Positions 42,632 to 51,980 of a stretch of 64,000 bases of DNA are shown here, one piece after another. Within the stretch, counting starts at the first letter, position 1. Every line of letters begins with the position of its first letter. Origin of the DNA: Sphingopyxis sp. Root154 (GTDB taxonomy: Bacteria > Pseudomonadota > Alphaproteobacteria > Sphingomonadales > Sphingomonadaceae); contig NZ_LMGI01000004.1 in the NCBI RefSeq assembly GCF_001427105.1, positions 186,001 to 250,000 on the forward strand. Direction: 5' to 3'. Under the pieces are notes generated by a model that ran no database searches, had not been told where the DNA came from, and was given only the letters and a program-made list of their open reading frames with translations. A program made the position numbers and the translations under genes.

Positions 42632-44956
42632 ATGACCAAGATTTTCAATCCGGTGCTTCTGTTGCTGCTGGCGGGTGCGGCCATGCCGGCTTACGCCGAG
42701 GACGCTGCCGTCGATGCAGAGGCGGTCGAGGCCGGTGGCGCGAGCAACGAGATTGTCGTCACGGGCATGAAATTCGACCGGACGTTGCAGGACACGCCCG
42801 AAAGCGTGAAGGTGTTCACGTCCGAAGAGATCGAGCGCCAGAATCTGGTCAGCGTCTATGACCTGATCGACCGCACCGCGAACCTCTCCTCGACCTTTGC
42901 CAAATCGGGTTTCAACATCCGCGGCATTTCGAACACCAATGTCTCGGGCTATGGTTTCGGCGACCTCGCAACGATCTATCTCGACGGATCGCCGCTCCCC
43001 AGCGAAGCGGCGGCGGGCGGGCCGCTCGACCTGTGGGATCTCGACCAGGCCGAAATCTTGCGCGGGCCGCAATCGACCTTGCAGGGACGCAACGCGCTCG
43101 CAGGCGCGATCATCCTCAAGACCGCCGACCCGAGCTTCGACTGGCGCGGCAAGGCGCGCGCGATGATCGCCGACGCCGACGGTGAGTACCGCCTGGCCGC
43201 TGCGGTCGGCGGGCCGATCATCGACGATGTGCTGGCGTTTCGCGTCGCGGGCGAACTGGCGCGCGGCGACGGCCTTATCAAGAACCGCCTGACCGGCGGC
43301 CATTACGCGCGGACGAACAGCGAGGTGGTACGCGCCAAATTGCTGTTCACCCCCGCGGGTGCCGACGGGGTCCAGATCAAGGCATCTTACCTCTATGACC
43401 GCCATTTCGGAAACGACGGGCGCGGTTATGTGTTCAGCGACGTGCCCGATGCGTGGGACAACCGCCATGTCCTCGCCAACCGGCCGACCTTTACGCGGAC
43501 CAGCGCCGACCTGTTCACCTTCGACGTGACGCTGCCGATCGGCGATGTCTTCACCCTGTCGTCGGTGAGCACCTACAACCACCTCAAGACCTTCTCGACC
43601 TATGACGGCGAGCTGCGCGCCGAGGACGAGTCCTATGGCGATTTCGCGACCAACCAGAAAATCTATAGCCAGGAACTGCGGCTGACCTTCGACAGCGGAC
43701 CGCTGCAGGGGCTGCTCGGCGGCTATTATTCGCGGACGAAGAATCCGGCGTCGGATTCGAACAGCACTTTCAGCCTCGACCCCGATGCCGACCTGGGGCT
43801 GACCCCGCAGGTCGCGGCGCTGCTCCAGAGCCAGTTCGGGCTGCCGGCCGATCAGGCGCTGGCCTTTGCGCAGCAGGCGCGCGCGCTCTACCCGCCGCGC
43901 ATCTTCATCTCGTCGGATCAGCGCTATGCGGTCGATATCGAGACGATGGCGCTGTTCGGCGACGCGAACTGGGAAGTTGCACCGGGGCTGAAACTGCTCG
44001 CGGGCTTCCGTTACGATCATGAGCGGCAGAAGGTCGCGAACGACAATGTCGTGATCCTCAACACCCCGTTGCCCGACCCCGCCAACCCGCTGTTCAGCCC
44101 GCTGATGGCGGGCATCGTACAGACGATCAACGGCCTGCTGCGCCAGCAGGTCGCCAATGCCAACAGCGCCGGGCCCGAATCGACGACGACCTACAAGGCG
44201 TTCCTGCCCAAGGGCGGGATTTCGTGGGAGATCGCGCCCGACAAGACATTGAGCGCCATCGTCCAGCGCGGCTATCGTTCGGGCGGCAGCGGGGTTAATC
44301 CGGGGCGCGCGACGACGCATGTCTATGATCCCGAATATACGTGGAATTACGAACTGTCGCTGCGTACGCAATGGCTCGACCGTCGGCTGACGCTCAACGC
44401 CAACGCCTTCTACGTCGACTGGAAGGACCAGCAGGTCTATGTCCAGCTGTCGGACAATGTCTATGATTACGAGACGCAGAATGCCGGCAGTTCGCGCGTC
44501 TGGGGTTTCGAGGTCGAGAGCGATTTCGACGTAACCGAGCGGCTGAACCTCTATGGTTCGGTCGGCTATGCGAACAGCAAATTCCTCGATTTCCAGACGA
44601 CCAACGGTCAGGTGCTCGACCTGTCGGGCTTCGAATTCGCCAATGCGCCGCGCTGGACCTGGGCGGCGGGGCTCGACTGGCGGCACCCGTCGGGTTTCAG
44701 CGCCAACCTCAACGTCAATTATCGCGGCGCGCAGTTCCAGGACATCCGCGACCAGAGCACAGGGCGCGACCTGCCCTCGCGCACTTTGGTCAATGCCAAG
44801 GTCGGGTATAGCAACGACAATTTCGGGGCCTATCTGGTCGCGACGAACATCTTCGACGATGAATATTACGACTATCAGTATGAAAACGCCGGCCGGATGC
44901 AGGCGCTGTTCGGCGAACCGCGGATGATCGGGCTGACCTTCGAAGGTCGGTTCTGA
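42632..44956 (+). CDS. TonB-dependent receptor (probable ferric siderophore type)
   Basis: A 774-residue outer-membrane receptor. The signal peptide ends near AYAED (residue 23), the TonB-box-like NEIVVTGMKFDRT is near 39, and the plug contains IYLDGSPLP and LRGPQSTLQGRNALAGAI. The barrel ends in EGRF, with the terminal phenylalanine expected for outer-membrane insertion. Neighbours (PepSY protein) and the upstream Fur-like site point to iron, probably chelated. The exact siderophore is unknown. Confidence 0.9.
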   Translation: MTKIFNPVLLLLLAGAAMPAYAEDAAVDAEAVEAGGASNEIVVTGMKFDRTLQDTPESVKVFTSEEIERQNLVSVYDLIDRTANLSSTFAKSGFNIRGISNTNVSGYGFGDLATIYLDGSPLPSEAAAGGPLDLWDLDQAEILRGPQSTLQGRNALAGAIILKTADPSFDWRGKARAMIADADGEYRLAAAVGGPIIDDVLAFRVAGELARGDGLIKNRLTGGHYARTNSEVVRAKLLFTPAGADGVQIKASYLYDRHFGNDGRGYVFSDVPDAWDNRHVLANRPTFTRTSADLFTFDVTLPIGDVFTLSSVSTYNHLKTFSTYDGELRAEDESYGDFATNQKIYSQELRLTFDSGPLQGLLGGYYSRTKNPASDSNSTFSLDPDADLGLTPQVAALLQSQFGLPADQALAFAQQARALYPPRIFISSDQRYAVDIETMALFGDANWEVAPGLKLLAGFRYDHERQKVANDNVVILNTPLPDPANPLFSPLMAGIVQTINGLLRQQVANANSAGPESTTTYKAFLPKGGISWEIAPDKTLSAIVQRGYRSGGSGVNPGRATTHVYDPEYTWNYELSLRTQWLDRRLTLNANAFYVDWKDQQVYVQLSDNVYDYETQNAGSSRVWGFEVESDFDVTERLNLYGSVGYANSKFLDFQTTNGQVLDLSGFEFANAPRWTWAAGLDWRHPSGFSANLNVNYRGAQFQDIRDQSTGRDLPSRTLVNAKVGYSNDNFGAYLVATNIFDDEYYDYQYENAGRMQALFGEPRMIGLTFEGRF

Positions 44957-44964
44957 CAGGACCG

Positions 44965-45001
44965 AGCCGGCATCCGGCGCTGTATGCGCCAGATGCCGGC
45001 T
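44965..45001. terminator. Long hairpin between convergent TonB receptors
   Basis: AGCCGGCATC (44965-44974) pairs with GATGCCGGCT (44992-45001). The stem continues after one mismatch with GGCGC/GCGCC and a TGTAT loop. It lies between two convergent genes and probably ends both transcripts, although no U-run follows. Confidence 0.6.
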
Positions 45002-45011
45002 GCGACGAGGA

Positions 45012-47690
45012 TCAGAACTTCAGGCGGGCGCCGACATAGAATTGACGGCCATTGTCATAGATCGCGCGCGGGCGGGCGCGGGTGCCCGAATATTGCACGA
45101 TCTCTTCGTTGGTCAGGTTGATCGCGTCCGCGGTCAGCGCGATATTGTCGGTAATATTGACGCTGACCGACGCATCGAGCGACGAGAGCGACGCCTGATT
45201 GAGCGGCGCTGCGCGGTCGATGTCGATGAAGAATTTCGACCGGTAGTTGTAAGACAGCCGCGCGCTGATCAGGTCGTTCTCGAAATAGCCCGTCAGGTTG
45301 AGCGAGTGCTTCGAATTGCCGGGGATCGGATCGCCGTTGTTCGCCTTGGCGTCGGAGTAGGTGTAGTTCGCGACCGCGCCGAAGCCGCCCCAGATCGGCC
45401 GCGACACCTGGAATTCGAAGCCCTGGTTGCGGCCGCCGTCGCCATTGGTGCGGCGGTTGATCTGATAGGGACAGTTGAACAGGTTCGGGTTGCCGCCGCC
45501 CGCCGCGACGCAGCCCGCGGGCTGCGACCCCGGCACGAAGACGCTCGGCAGGATTTCGGTCGAGGTGGTGTTGACGATGTACGACTGGATATCCTTGTAG
45601 AATGCGGCGAGCGCGACGATCGTCTCGCGGTCCGGATACCATTCGATCGACAGGTCATACTGGTTGGCGCGGTACGGATCGAGGTTCGGATCGCCGCCGC
45701 GCCCGGTCAGCAAGGTGCCGTTGAGGTCGACGCCGGGGGTGATGTCGACGAAGTCGGGGCGCGTCACCGTCTTGCCCGCGGCGAAGCGCAGCACGACCTG
45801 GTCCGACAGGTCGACCGACAGGTTCGCGCTCGGCAAGATGTCGGTGTACGAACGTTTCGCCCGCGAAGGGGTGAAGCCGCCGAACGGGTTGGTGAACTCG
45901 GGGTTCGCGCCGCCGATGATGAAGCCGTCGGAGGTCTGCTTCGTCTCGATCACGCGCACGCCGACATTGCCGCGCCAACCGTCGCCGCCGAATTTGGCGA
46001 GGCCGTATCCGCCCCACGCCTTTTCGTTGATCGAATAGGTGTTGCCGGGGACGAGGAAACGGTCGGTTCCGGGCGACGTCGCCGCGCCATAGATCGCGCG
46101 CAGCTTCGCGGGATCGACGCGCCAGTAATCCTTGAGCGTGCCGGGCGACGCGATATTGTCGAGGAAGTCGCCGGGCATACCGCTGCCGGTCGCGAAATCG
46201 GCCGAGGTGCAAGCGACGCCGTTGCAGCGCAGGCCGGGGGTAAACACGCCGCCGTTGGTCGCGAAGCGTTCGGCGACACGGTCGTGATCGGTGTATTTGA
46301 CCCCGAATTTGAGCGCGGTCATCGGGCCCCATTCGACCTGTTTTTCGACGTCGAGGTAGAAATATTTCTCCTCATCCTCGTTGGTGACCGACTGAATGCG
46401 CGCGAAGTCGGGACGGATGCCGAGCGGATTGAGGGGGTTGGGGTTCGAGAAATTGACTTCGGGCCGGCCGCTGCGCAGGTCGTAGCTGAAGGCGCCGGGG
46501 CCGGCGAACTCGATGAAATTCTCGTTGCTCGTGTCGCCGTTCGCCTTGGTCCAGCCACCCTTGAAATGCACCGACAGGCTGTCGGTCGGGCGGTACGTCA
46601 GGTCGAAGTCGGCCGAGACGGTCTTGGCGACCGCCTGCCGGTCGATCGCGTCATAGACGACGCCAAAGCCCGTCGTGCCGCCCGTTGCCGACGCGATATT
46701 GCCCGCAACCGCGACGCCGTCCTCGACCACCGCACCCGTGATCGTGCCGCCGCCGCCGAGCGCCTGTTCGCCCCATGCGATATAATTCTGGTTGAAGTTG
46801 TCGGCGTTGAAGCGCGAATAGAGCCCGGTGATGTTGATCTCGAGCTCGTCCGACGGGCGGAACTGGATGCCGATATTGGCGCCGTAGCGTTCGCGGTCCT
46901 GTTCGAACATCGTCGAGCCGATCAAGGTCGGGACGAGCGCGCTCTGTCCGCCGCCGACGGGGAAGGAGCGGTAGCCGAAGATTTCGAGCCCGTCGCGGCG
47001 CGTGCGGCGCTTCTGGTAGATCGCGCCGACAAGCACACCGAAGGTCTCATCGGCATTCTTCCAGCTGATGAGGCCCGAGACCTGCGGGTCGACCTTGCCT
47101 GACAAATCGGAATAAGCGGCCTGCGCCGATGCCGACAGCGTGAGCGGGTCGAGGTCGAGCGGGTTGCGCGTGATGACATTGATCGTGCCGCCGACCCCGC
47201 CTTCCTCGACATCGGCCTGCGGGCTTTTATACACTTCGAGGCGGCCGATGATCTCGGCGGGCAGGGTGAGGTAGTTGAAGCTGCGCGTCGAGGCGACCTG
47301 GTCGAGAATGAACCAGTCGGCGGTCGCGACGCTGTGGCCGTTGAGGAGGGTCTTGGTCAGGTTCGGTGCGGTGCCGCGCAGCGAGACGCGCTCCCCCTCG
47401 CCGAACTCGCGGTTGACGACGATGCCCGGAACACGCTGGAGCGCCTCGGCGACATTCTTGTCGGGAAATTTGCCGACGTCCTCGGCGGTGACGACATCGG
47501 CGATCACCGACAGGTCGCGTTTGGCATCGATCGCTTCGCGGAGCGATCCGCGGATGCCGGTGACAACGATTTCGCTCTCTGCCGCATCGGCGGCGGAGGC
47601 AGTGGTGGAAGTCTGGGCGTGGGCCGCGCTAACGGCAAAAAGCATCGTACCAATGCTGGCCGAAGCGAGCAGATATCTTGCATTGGTCAT
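45012..47690 (-). CDS. TonB-dependent receptor, Xanthomonas/Caulobacter type
   Basis: An 892-residue receptor. The signal peptide ends near AHAQT (residue 26). The family block SEIVVTGIRGSLREAIDAKR near 40 and ADVVTAEDVGKFPDKNVAEALQRVPGI near 66 mark the Caulobacter-type clade, often associated with plant glycan or sugar uptake. Plug residues VEEGGVGGTINV near 160 follow. The barrel ends in ARLKF. No glycoside hydrolase accompanies it here, so the cargo is open. Confidence 0.9.
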   Translation of the reverse strand: MTNARYLLASASIGTMLFAVSAAHAQTSTTASAADAAESEIVVTGIRGSLREAIDAKRDLSVIADVVTAEDVGKFPDKNVAEALQRVPGIVVNREFGEGERVSLRGTAPNLTKTLLNGHSVATADWFILDQVASTRSFNYLTLPAEIIGRLEVYKSPQADVEEGGVGGTINVITRNPLDLDPLTLSASAQAAYSDLSGKVDPQVSGLISWKNADETFGVLVGAIYQKRRTRRDGLEIFGYRSFPVGGGQSALVPTLIGSTMFEQDRERYGANIGIQFRPSDELEINITGLYSRFNADNFNQNYIAWGEQALGGGGTITGAVVEDGVAVAGNIASATGGTTGFGVVYDAIDRQAVAKTVSADFDLTYRPTDSLSVHFKGGWTKANGDTSNENFIEFAGPGAFSYDLRSGRPEVNFSNPNPLNPLGIRPDFARIQSVTNEDEEKYFYLDVEKQVEWGPMTALKFGVKYTDHDRVAERFATNGGVFTPGLRCNGVACTSADFATGSGMPGDFLDNIASPGTLKDYWRVDPAKLRAIYGAATSPGTDRFLVPGNTYSINEKAWGGYGLAKFGGDGWRGNVGVRVIETKQTSDGFIIGGANPEFTNPFGGFTPSRAKRSYTDILPSANLSVDLSDQVVLRFAAGKTVTRPDFVDITPGVDLNGTLLTGRGGDPNLDPYRANQYDLSIEWYPDRETIVALAAFYKDIQSYIVNTTSTEILPSVFVPGSQPAGCVAAGGGNPNLFNCPYQINRRTNGDGGRNQGFEFQVSRPIWGGFGAVANYTYSDAKANNGDPIPGNSKHSLNLTGYFENDLISARLSYNYRSKFFIDIDRAAPLNQASLSSLDASVSVNITDNIALTADAINLTNEEIVQYSGTRARPRAIYDNGRQFYVGARLKF

Positions 47691-47744
47691 GTCGTGTCTC
47701 CCTCTTTTTGATCTTAGATCGTGTTTTGCTCTAATTTTGAGGGA

Positions 47745-47772
47745 AATTTATACATACCAATCTATCCGTCAA
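47745..47772 (-). promoter_or_regulatory. Candidate promoter of the Caulobacter-type receptor
   Basis: On the minus strand TTGACG (47772-47767) is followed after 16 bases by TAAATT (47750-47745), in an AT-rich patch about 55 bases before the start codon. Assignment is by eye; no regulator site is clear. Confidence 0.4.
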
Positions 47773-47902
47773 GCTGAATTTGACGCAATTTGTGACCCGT
47801 CTACGCGAAGTGAGTGGAATTTTGGTACTTTATTGGTCCTATTGGAAGGACGCTTAGCGCGCTAACCAATCTGCCGTGCGCGAGTCGCGCCGGCCCGATG
47901 CG

Positions 47903-50410
47903 CTAGAAATCGGGAAGCGCCTGGTTCGCGAAACCCCATCCCTTGAGTTCGGAGCTGGCGGCGCGGGCGACCAGTTCGTCGCTATCCCTGATCGTCCACT
48001 GGCCGGCTTTTTCGACATCGGCGAGCGCGTCCCAGCCGATGGGTGCCGCGACCGGCGCCTGTTCGCGCGCGCGCGCCGAATAGGGCATCACCGCGGTGCT
48101 GCCGCGCTGGTTGCGAAGATAATCGATGAAGATCTTGCCCTTGCGCTTCGCCTTGCTCATCGTCGCGATGAAGCGGTCGGGCTCGGCGAGGCTGAGCGCC
48201 TCGGCGAAGCGTTTCGAGAAATCCTTGTGCTTGTCCCAGCTGTGCCCCGGATCTACGGGCACGACGACATGCACGCCCTTGCCGCCCGAGAGCATGGCGA
48301 AGCTGACGAGACCGATGTCGGCGAGCTGGCGGCGGATGTCGAGCGCGGCTTTCTTCACATCGGCAAAATCGAGCCCCTCGTCGGGGTCGAGGTCGAACAC
48401 CATGCGGTCGGGCTTTTCGAGCGCATCGACATGGCTGCCCCAGCCATGGAATTCGATCGTCCCCATCTGGACGCAGGCGAGCAGGCCGTCGGCTTCCTCG
48501 ACGTAAAGATAGTCCTCATGCCCGCCGTCCTTCTCCTTGATCGGCACGTGGAGGACATGGTCGCCGAACGATCCCGAATCATGTTTCTGGAAAAAGCATT
48601 TCTTGGCGCGCCCCTGCGGGCAGCGGACGAGGCTGATCGGGCGGCGCGCGGTGTGCGGTAGCATGAGCGGTGCGATCGCGGCATAATAGTCGGCGAGGTC
48701 ACCCTTGGTTGCCTTGGCCTCGGGGAAAATCACGCGGTCGCGGCTGCTGATCGTCACGTCGCTTTCGGGCGCGGGGGCGGACTGTTTCTTCTCTGGGGTC
48801 ACGTCTTTTGCCTCCTTGTCCTGACGCAGGCCGAGGAAGCTTGCGTGGCGTACCGATCCGCTTGCAGTGAATTCAGCGAAAGCGATTTCGGCGACGAGGT
48901 CGGGCTTGAGCCAATGGACCTTGCGCGCCGCTGCGGTGTCGACTTCGAGCGGCGCGGTCTGGCGTTCGAGCTTGGCGAATGTCTTTGCGAGGTCGGCCAT
49001 AGTGTCGGTGTCGAAGCCGGTGCCGACATTGCCCTTATAGGCAAGCGTGTCGCCTTCGCGCTGCGCAAGGAGCAAAGAGGCGAAAGGCCGTGCCTTGGTC
49101 GACGACGGATTCCAGCCAACAAGGATGAATTCCTGTCGCCGCGTGCATTTGACCTTCACCCAGCTTTTCGAGCGGCGGCCCGAATAAGCGGCGTCGGCGC
49201 GTTTCGAGATAATGCCTTCCTGTCCCGCGCTGCACATCGTGGCGTAGAGTTTTTCGCCCGCGCCGATCACATGATCGGCGACCGCGACCGGAGCCTTGGC
49301 CTCGCGGAGAAGGGCTTCGAGGCGATCCTTGCGTTCGAGATTTCCGAGCTTGGCGAGCGATTTGCCATCCTGTTCGAGCAGGTCGAACGCGAAGAAGAGC
49401 AATTCGGTCTTCTCATCCTGAGCGCCATGACCGCGCTTGAGCACGGCTTGCAACGAAGAGAAATCGGGATTGCCGTCCTTGCCATAGGCGACGATTTCGC
49501 CATCGATCAGGCACGACGGCAGGTCGAGTGCGGCGATATGGCGGACGAGCGGCGCGAATTTGTCGGTCCAGTCGAGGCCGTTGCGGGTGTAGACGCGCAC
49601 GTCCGATCCCGCCGCGGCGATTTCGGCGCGGTAGCCGTCATATTTGATCTCGTGGAACCAGCCGTTGCCACCGGGGACTGCATCGACGAGCGTCGCGAGC
49701 TGGAGCGGACGGAATTTGGGCGGCTTGCCCTTTGTGGCGGGTTTCGCGACTTTCTTGTTGTGCGCGGCGGCGTCGGCCATCTTCTTCTTGAAGGCTGCGC
49801 CCTTTGCGCCCTCGAGCGATTGCTCGCCGCCTTCGTCGCCGGCGATTTCGGCCATCGTGCGGCCGGTGAGCACGCTCGTCAGCTGGCGGCCGACAAGGTC
49901 GTCGGTGCCCCCCGCAAAGGCGTCGTCGACCTTGCGGAGCAGCCAGTTCTCGCGCTTTTCGCCGGGGCGCGGCTTCATGCGGACGAGCAGCCATTCACCC
50001 TTCATGCGTTCGCCGTCGAGGGTGAAATGAAGATGGCCCTTGTCGATATCCTTCGCGCTCTTGCCCTCGATCGGCGCCCATGTGCCGCTGTCCCACAGCA
50101 TCACGGTGCCGCCGCCATATTCGCCCTTGGGGATGCCGCCCTCGAAATCGGCGTAGCTCATCGGATGATCTTCGGTGCGAACCGCGAGGCGCTTGTCGGC
50201 GGGGTCGGCGCTCGGCCCCTTGGTCACCGCCCAGCTTTTGAGCACGCCGTCGACTTCGAGGCGGAAGTCGTAATGGAGCCGCGTCGCGTCGTGCTTCTGG
50301 ACGATGAAGCGGTTGCCCGCACCTTTTGCGACCTTGCCCGCGGGCTCGGGAGTGAGCGCGAAGTCGCGCTTGGCGTTATATTGCGCGAGCGGGTCGGCGC
50401 GCTTGGCCAT
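47903..50410 (-). CDS. ligD: Multifunctional DNA ligase D of NHEJ
   Basis: An 835-residue enzyme with three parts. The N-terminal 3'-phosphoesterase domain covers about 1-190 (FIVQKHDATRLHYDFRLE near 33 is its signature). The ATP-dependent ligase domain covers about 225-530, with the adenylated lysine in EIKYDGYRAE near 255 and DGEIVAYG near 303. The C-terminal primase/polymerase domain covers about 555-835, with YAAIAPLMLPH near 580 and the catalytic DLDPDEG near 680. It repairs double-strand breaks with Ku. It starts 1 base after the ku stop, so the two are one operon. Confidence 0.95.
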   Translation of the reverse strand: MAKRADPLAQYNAKRDFALTPEPAGKVAKGAGNRFIVQKHDATRLHYDFRLEVDGVLKSWAVTKGPSADPADKRLAVRTEDHPMSYADFEGGIPKGEYGGGTVMLWDSGTWAPIEGKSAKDIDKGHLHFTLDGERMKGEWLLVRMKPRPGEKRENWLLRKVDDAFAGGTDDLVGRQLTSVLTGRTMAEIAGDEGGEQSLEGAKGAAFKKKMADAAAHNKKVAKPATKGKPPKFRPLQLATLVDAVPGGNGWFHEIKYDGYRAEIAAAGSDVRVYTRNGLDWTDKFAPLVRHIAALDLPSCLIDGEIVAYGKDGNPDFSSLQAVLKRGHGAQDEKTELLFFAFDLLEQDGKSLAKLGNLERKDRLEALLREAKAPVAVADHVIGAGEKLYATMCSAGQEGIISKRADAAYSGRRSKSWVKVKCTRRQEFILVGWNPSSTKARPFASLLLAQREGDTLAYKGNVGTGFDTDTMADLAKTFAKLERQTAPLEVDTAAARKVHWLKPDLVAEIAFAEFTASGSVRHASFLGLRQDKEAKDVTPEKKQSAPAPESDVTISSRDRVIFPEAKATKGDLADYYAAIAPLMLPHTARRPISLVRCPQGRAKKCFFQKHDSGSFGDHVLHVPIKEKDGGHEDYLYVEEADGLLACVQMGTIEFHGWGSHVDALEKPDRMVFDLDPDEGLDFADVKKAALDIRRQLADIGLVSFAMLSGGKGVHVVVPVDPGHSWDKHKDFSKRFAEALSLAEPDRFIATMSKAKRKGKIFIDYLRNQRGSTAVMPYSARAREQAPVAAPIGWDALADVEKAGQWTIRDSDELVARAASSELKGWGFANQALPDF

Positions 50411-50411
50411 G

Positions 50412-51278
50412 TCAGGCGCGCTTGCGGGCGGCGGGCTTTTTGGCGGGGGCCTTCTTCGCCGGAGCGTCCTTGGAGGGCGCCGTCTTCTTGCCGTCGACCG
50501 AGGCTTTGAGCGCGGCCATCAAGTCGATGACGTTCGAGCCGCGGCCGGTGCTGGCGGGCTCTTCGACGTCTTCGAGGACGCGCTTGCCCTTGGCTTTCGC
50601 TTTCTTGGCGATCACGCGCTTCAGGGCGTCGATATAATGGTTGTGATAGTCGGAGGCGTCGAATTCGCCGCTCTTCTTGGCGATCAATGTTTCGGCGAGG
50701 TCGAGCAGATCGGCGTCGGGCTTGCTGCTGCCGACATCGCGGAAATAATTCGCCGCCTTGTTCACCTCGTCGGCGTAGCGCAGCACTTCGAGCACCAGCC
50801 CACGCCCGCATGGCCGCAACGCGACGAGCTGTTCCTGCCCGCGCAGCGACAGCTGGCCGAGCCCGACCTTTTTGGTGCGTTTGAGCGCTTCGCGAAGCAC
50901 GATATAGGCTTCTTCGGCGAGCTCGTCGGCAGGAACGACGTAATAGGGCTTGGTATAATAGAGGACGTCGATCGCGTCGGTGTCGACGAACTGGACAAGC
51001 TCGAGCGTGCGTTTGCTCTCCAGCTTGACCGCCTCGATCTCCTCCTCATCGAGCAGGACATAATTGCCCTTCGACAATTCGAAGCCCTTCACGATCTCGT
51101 CATGGTCGACCGCGCCGATGCCGGGCACGACCTTCTCATATTTGATCGGCTTGCCGCTCGGTTCGTGGATCTGGCGAAAGGTGACCGCGGCGCCCGATTT
51201 GGTCGCCGAATAGATTTCGACGGGGATCGACACCAGCGCGAGCCGGATCTGCCCCTTCCAGTAAGCGCGTGCCGCCAT
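50412..51278 (-). CDS. ku: Ku homodimer protein of NHEJ
   Basis: A 288-residue bacterial Ku that encircles broken DNA ends and recruits LigD. The N-terminal RAYWKGQIRLALVSIPVEIY block, ETLIAKKSGEFDASDYHNHYIDAL near 210 and the basic C-terminal tail (lysine/alanine-rich, residues about 255-288) are typical. It is the first gene of the ku-ligD operon, with an ATG 51276-51278. Confidence 0.95.
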   Translation of the reverse strand: MAARAYWKGQIRLALVSIPVEIYSATKSGAAVTFRQIHEPSGKPIKYEKVVPGIGAVDHDEIVKGFELSKGNYVLLDEEEIEAVKLESKRTLELVQFVDTDAIDVLYYTKPYYVVPADELAEEAYIVLREALKRTKKVGLGQLSLRGQEQLVALRPCGRGLVLEVLRYADEVNKAANYFRDVGSSKPDADLLDLAETLIAKKSGEFDASDYHNHYIDALKRVIAKKAKAKGKRVLEDVEEPASTGRGSNVIDLMAALKASVDGKKTAPSKDAPAKKAPAKKPAARKRA

Positions 51279-51503
51279 CGGTTTTCCCTTTCGCTATCGG
51301 GAGTCACAATGAACAAGGCGGCAAGCGGTTCCCGGTACGGCGGGCAATCAGGCCCGGGCCGCTCCAGCGGCGAAACGAACGGGAGGGGCCATTCCGGTGC
51401 AGACTGTTCGGGCGTTTCGAACGTCTTAAAATATCAATTTGCTTTCCGATTGCGGTGCCCTCAAGGTGACATCGAGGGACCGCTCGTATCGCTTGGAGCA
51501 ACT

Positions 51504-51980
51504 ATGCCTTTGAGCCGCGAAATAGAGCGACTGCGCGCCGAACATATGGCGCTGATCGCGCTGGCGCGGATCGTGACCGAATTGCTTCAGGCTCCCGGCC
51601 CGGCGCGGCTGACCGAACTGGCGTCGGCGCGGGGGCTGCTCCGCGAGACGTTGGTGCGCCACCTGAAATGCGAGGACTGGATTCTCTATCCGCGCCTCAG
51701 GGCGACCGGCGACGCGGACCTGATGCACATCACCCGCGAATTCGAATTGGAAATGGGCGACCTTGCGGCGGAATATGTCGCCTATGACGACAAATGGACC
51801 GCCGAACGCGTCGCTGCGCGCTGGGAAGAATTTAGCCGCGAGACGATAGAAGTTTTCGGCGTGCTGGCGATGCGGGTCGAACGCGAGGAACGCGAACTTT
51901 ATCCGCTTGCCGACAAGCTTTACGCGGCGGCCGCGGCACTCGGCCCTTCGATCACGGACGAAGCGACAATTTCCAGCTGA
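51504..51980 (+). CDS. Hemerythrin-domain protein (copy 2)
   Basis: A 158-residue four-helix hemerythrin-type protein resembling the one at 36132. Ligand-like residues are RAEHMAL near 13, HLKCEDWILYP near 53, and EREERELYP near 126. GGAG (51495-51498) lies 5 bases upstream of the ATG; the longer upstream frame is noncoding. It overlaps the convergent TpsB gene by 29 bases at its 3' end. Di-iron binding is predicted by family only. Confidence 0.85.
   Translation: MPLSREIERLRAEHMALIALARIVTELLQAPGPARLTELASARGLLRETLVRHLKCEDWILYPRLRATGDADLMHITREFELEMGDLAAEYVAYDDKWTAERVAARWEEFSRETIEVFGVLAMRVEREERELYPLADKLYAAAAALGPSITDEATISS

Noticed and set aside
42547..44686. Extension of the minus-strand PepSY-protein frame to 1417 codons through the receptor gene
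   Set aside because: The extension is antisense to a clear TonB receptor; the ATG at 41965 overlapping the upstream gene stop gives a normal PepSY protein.
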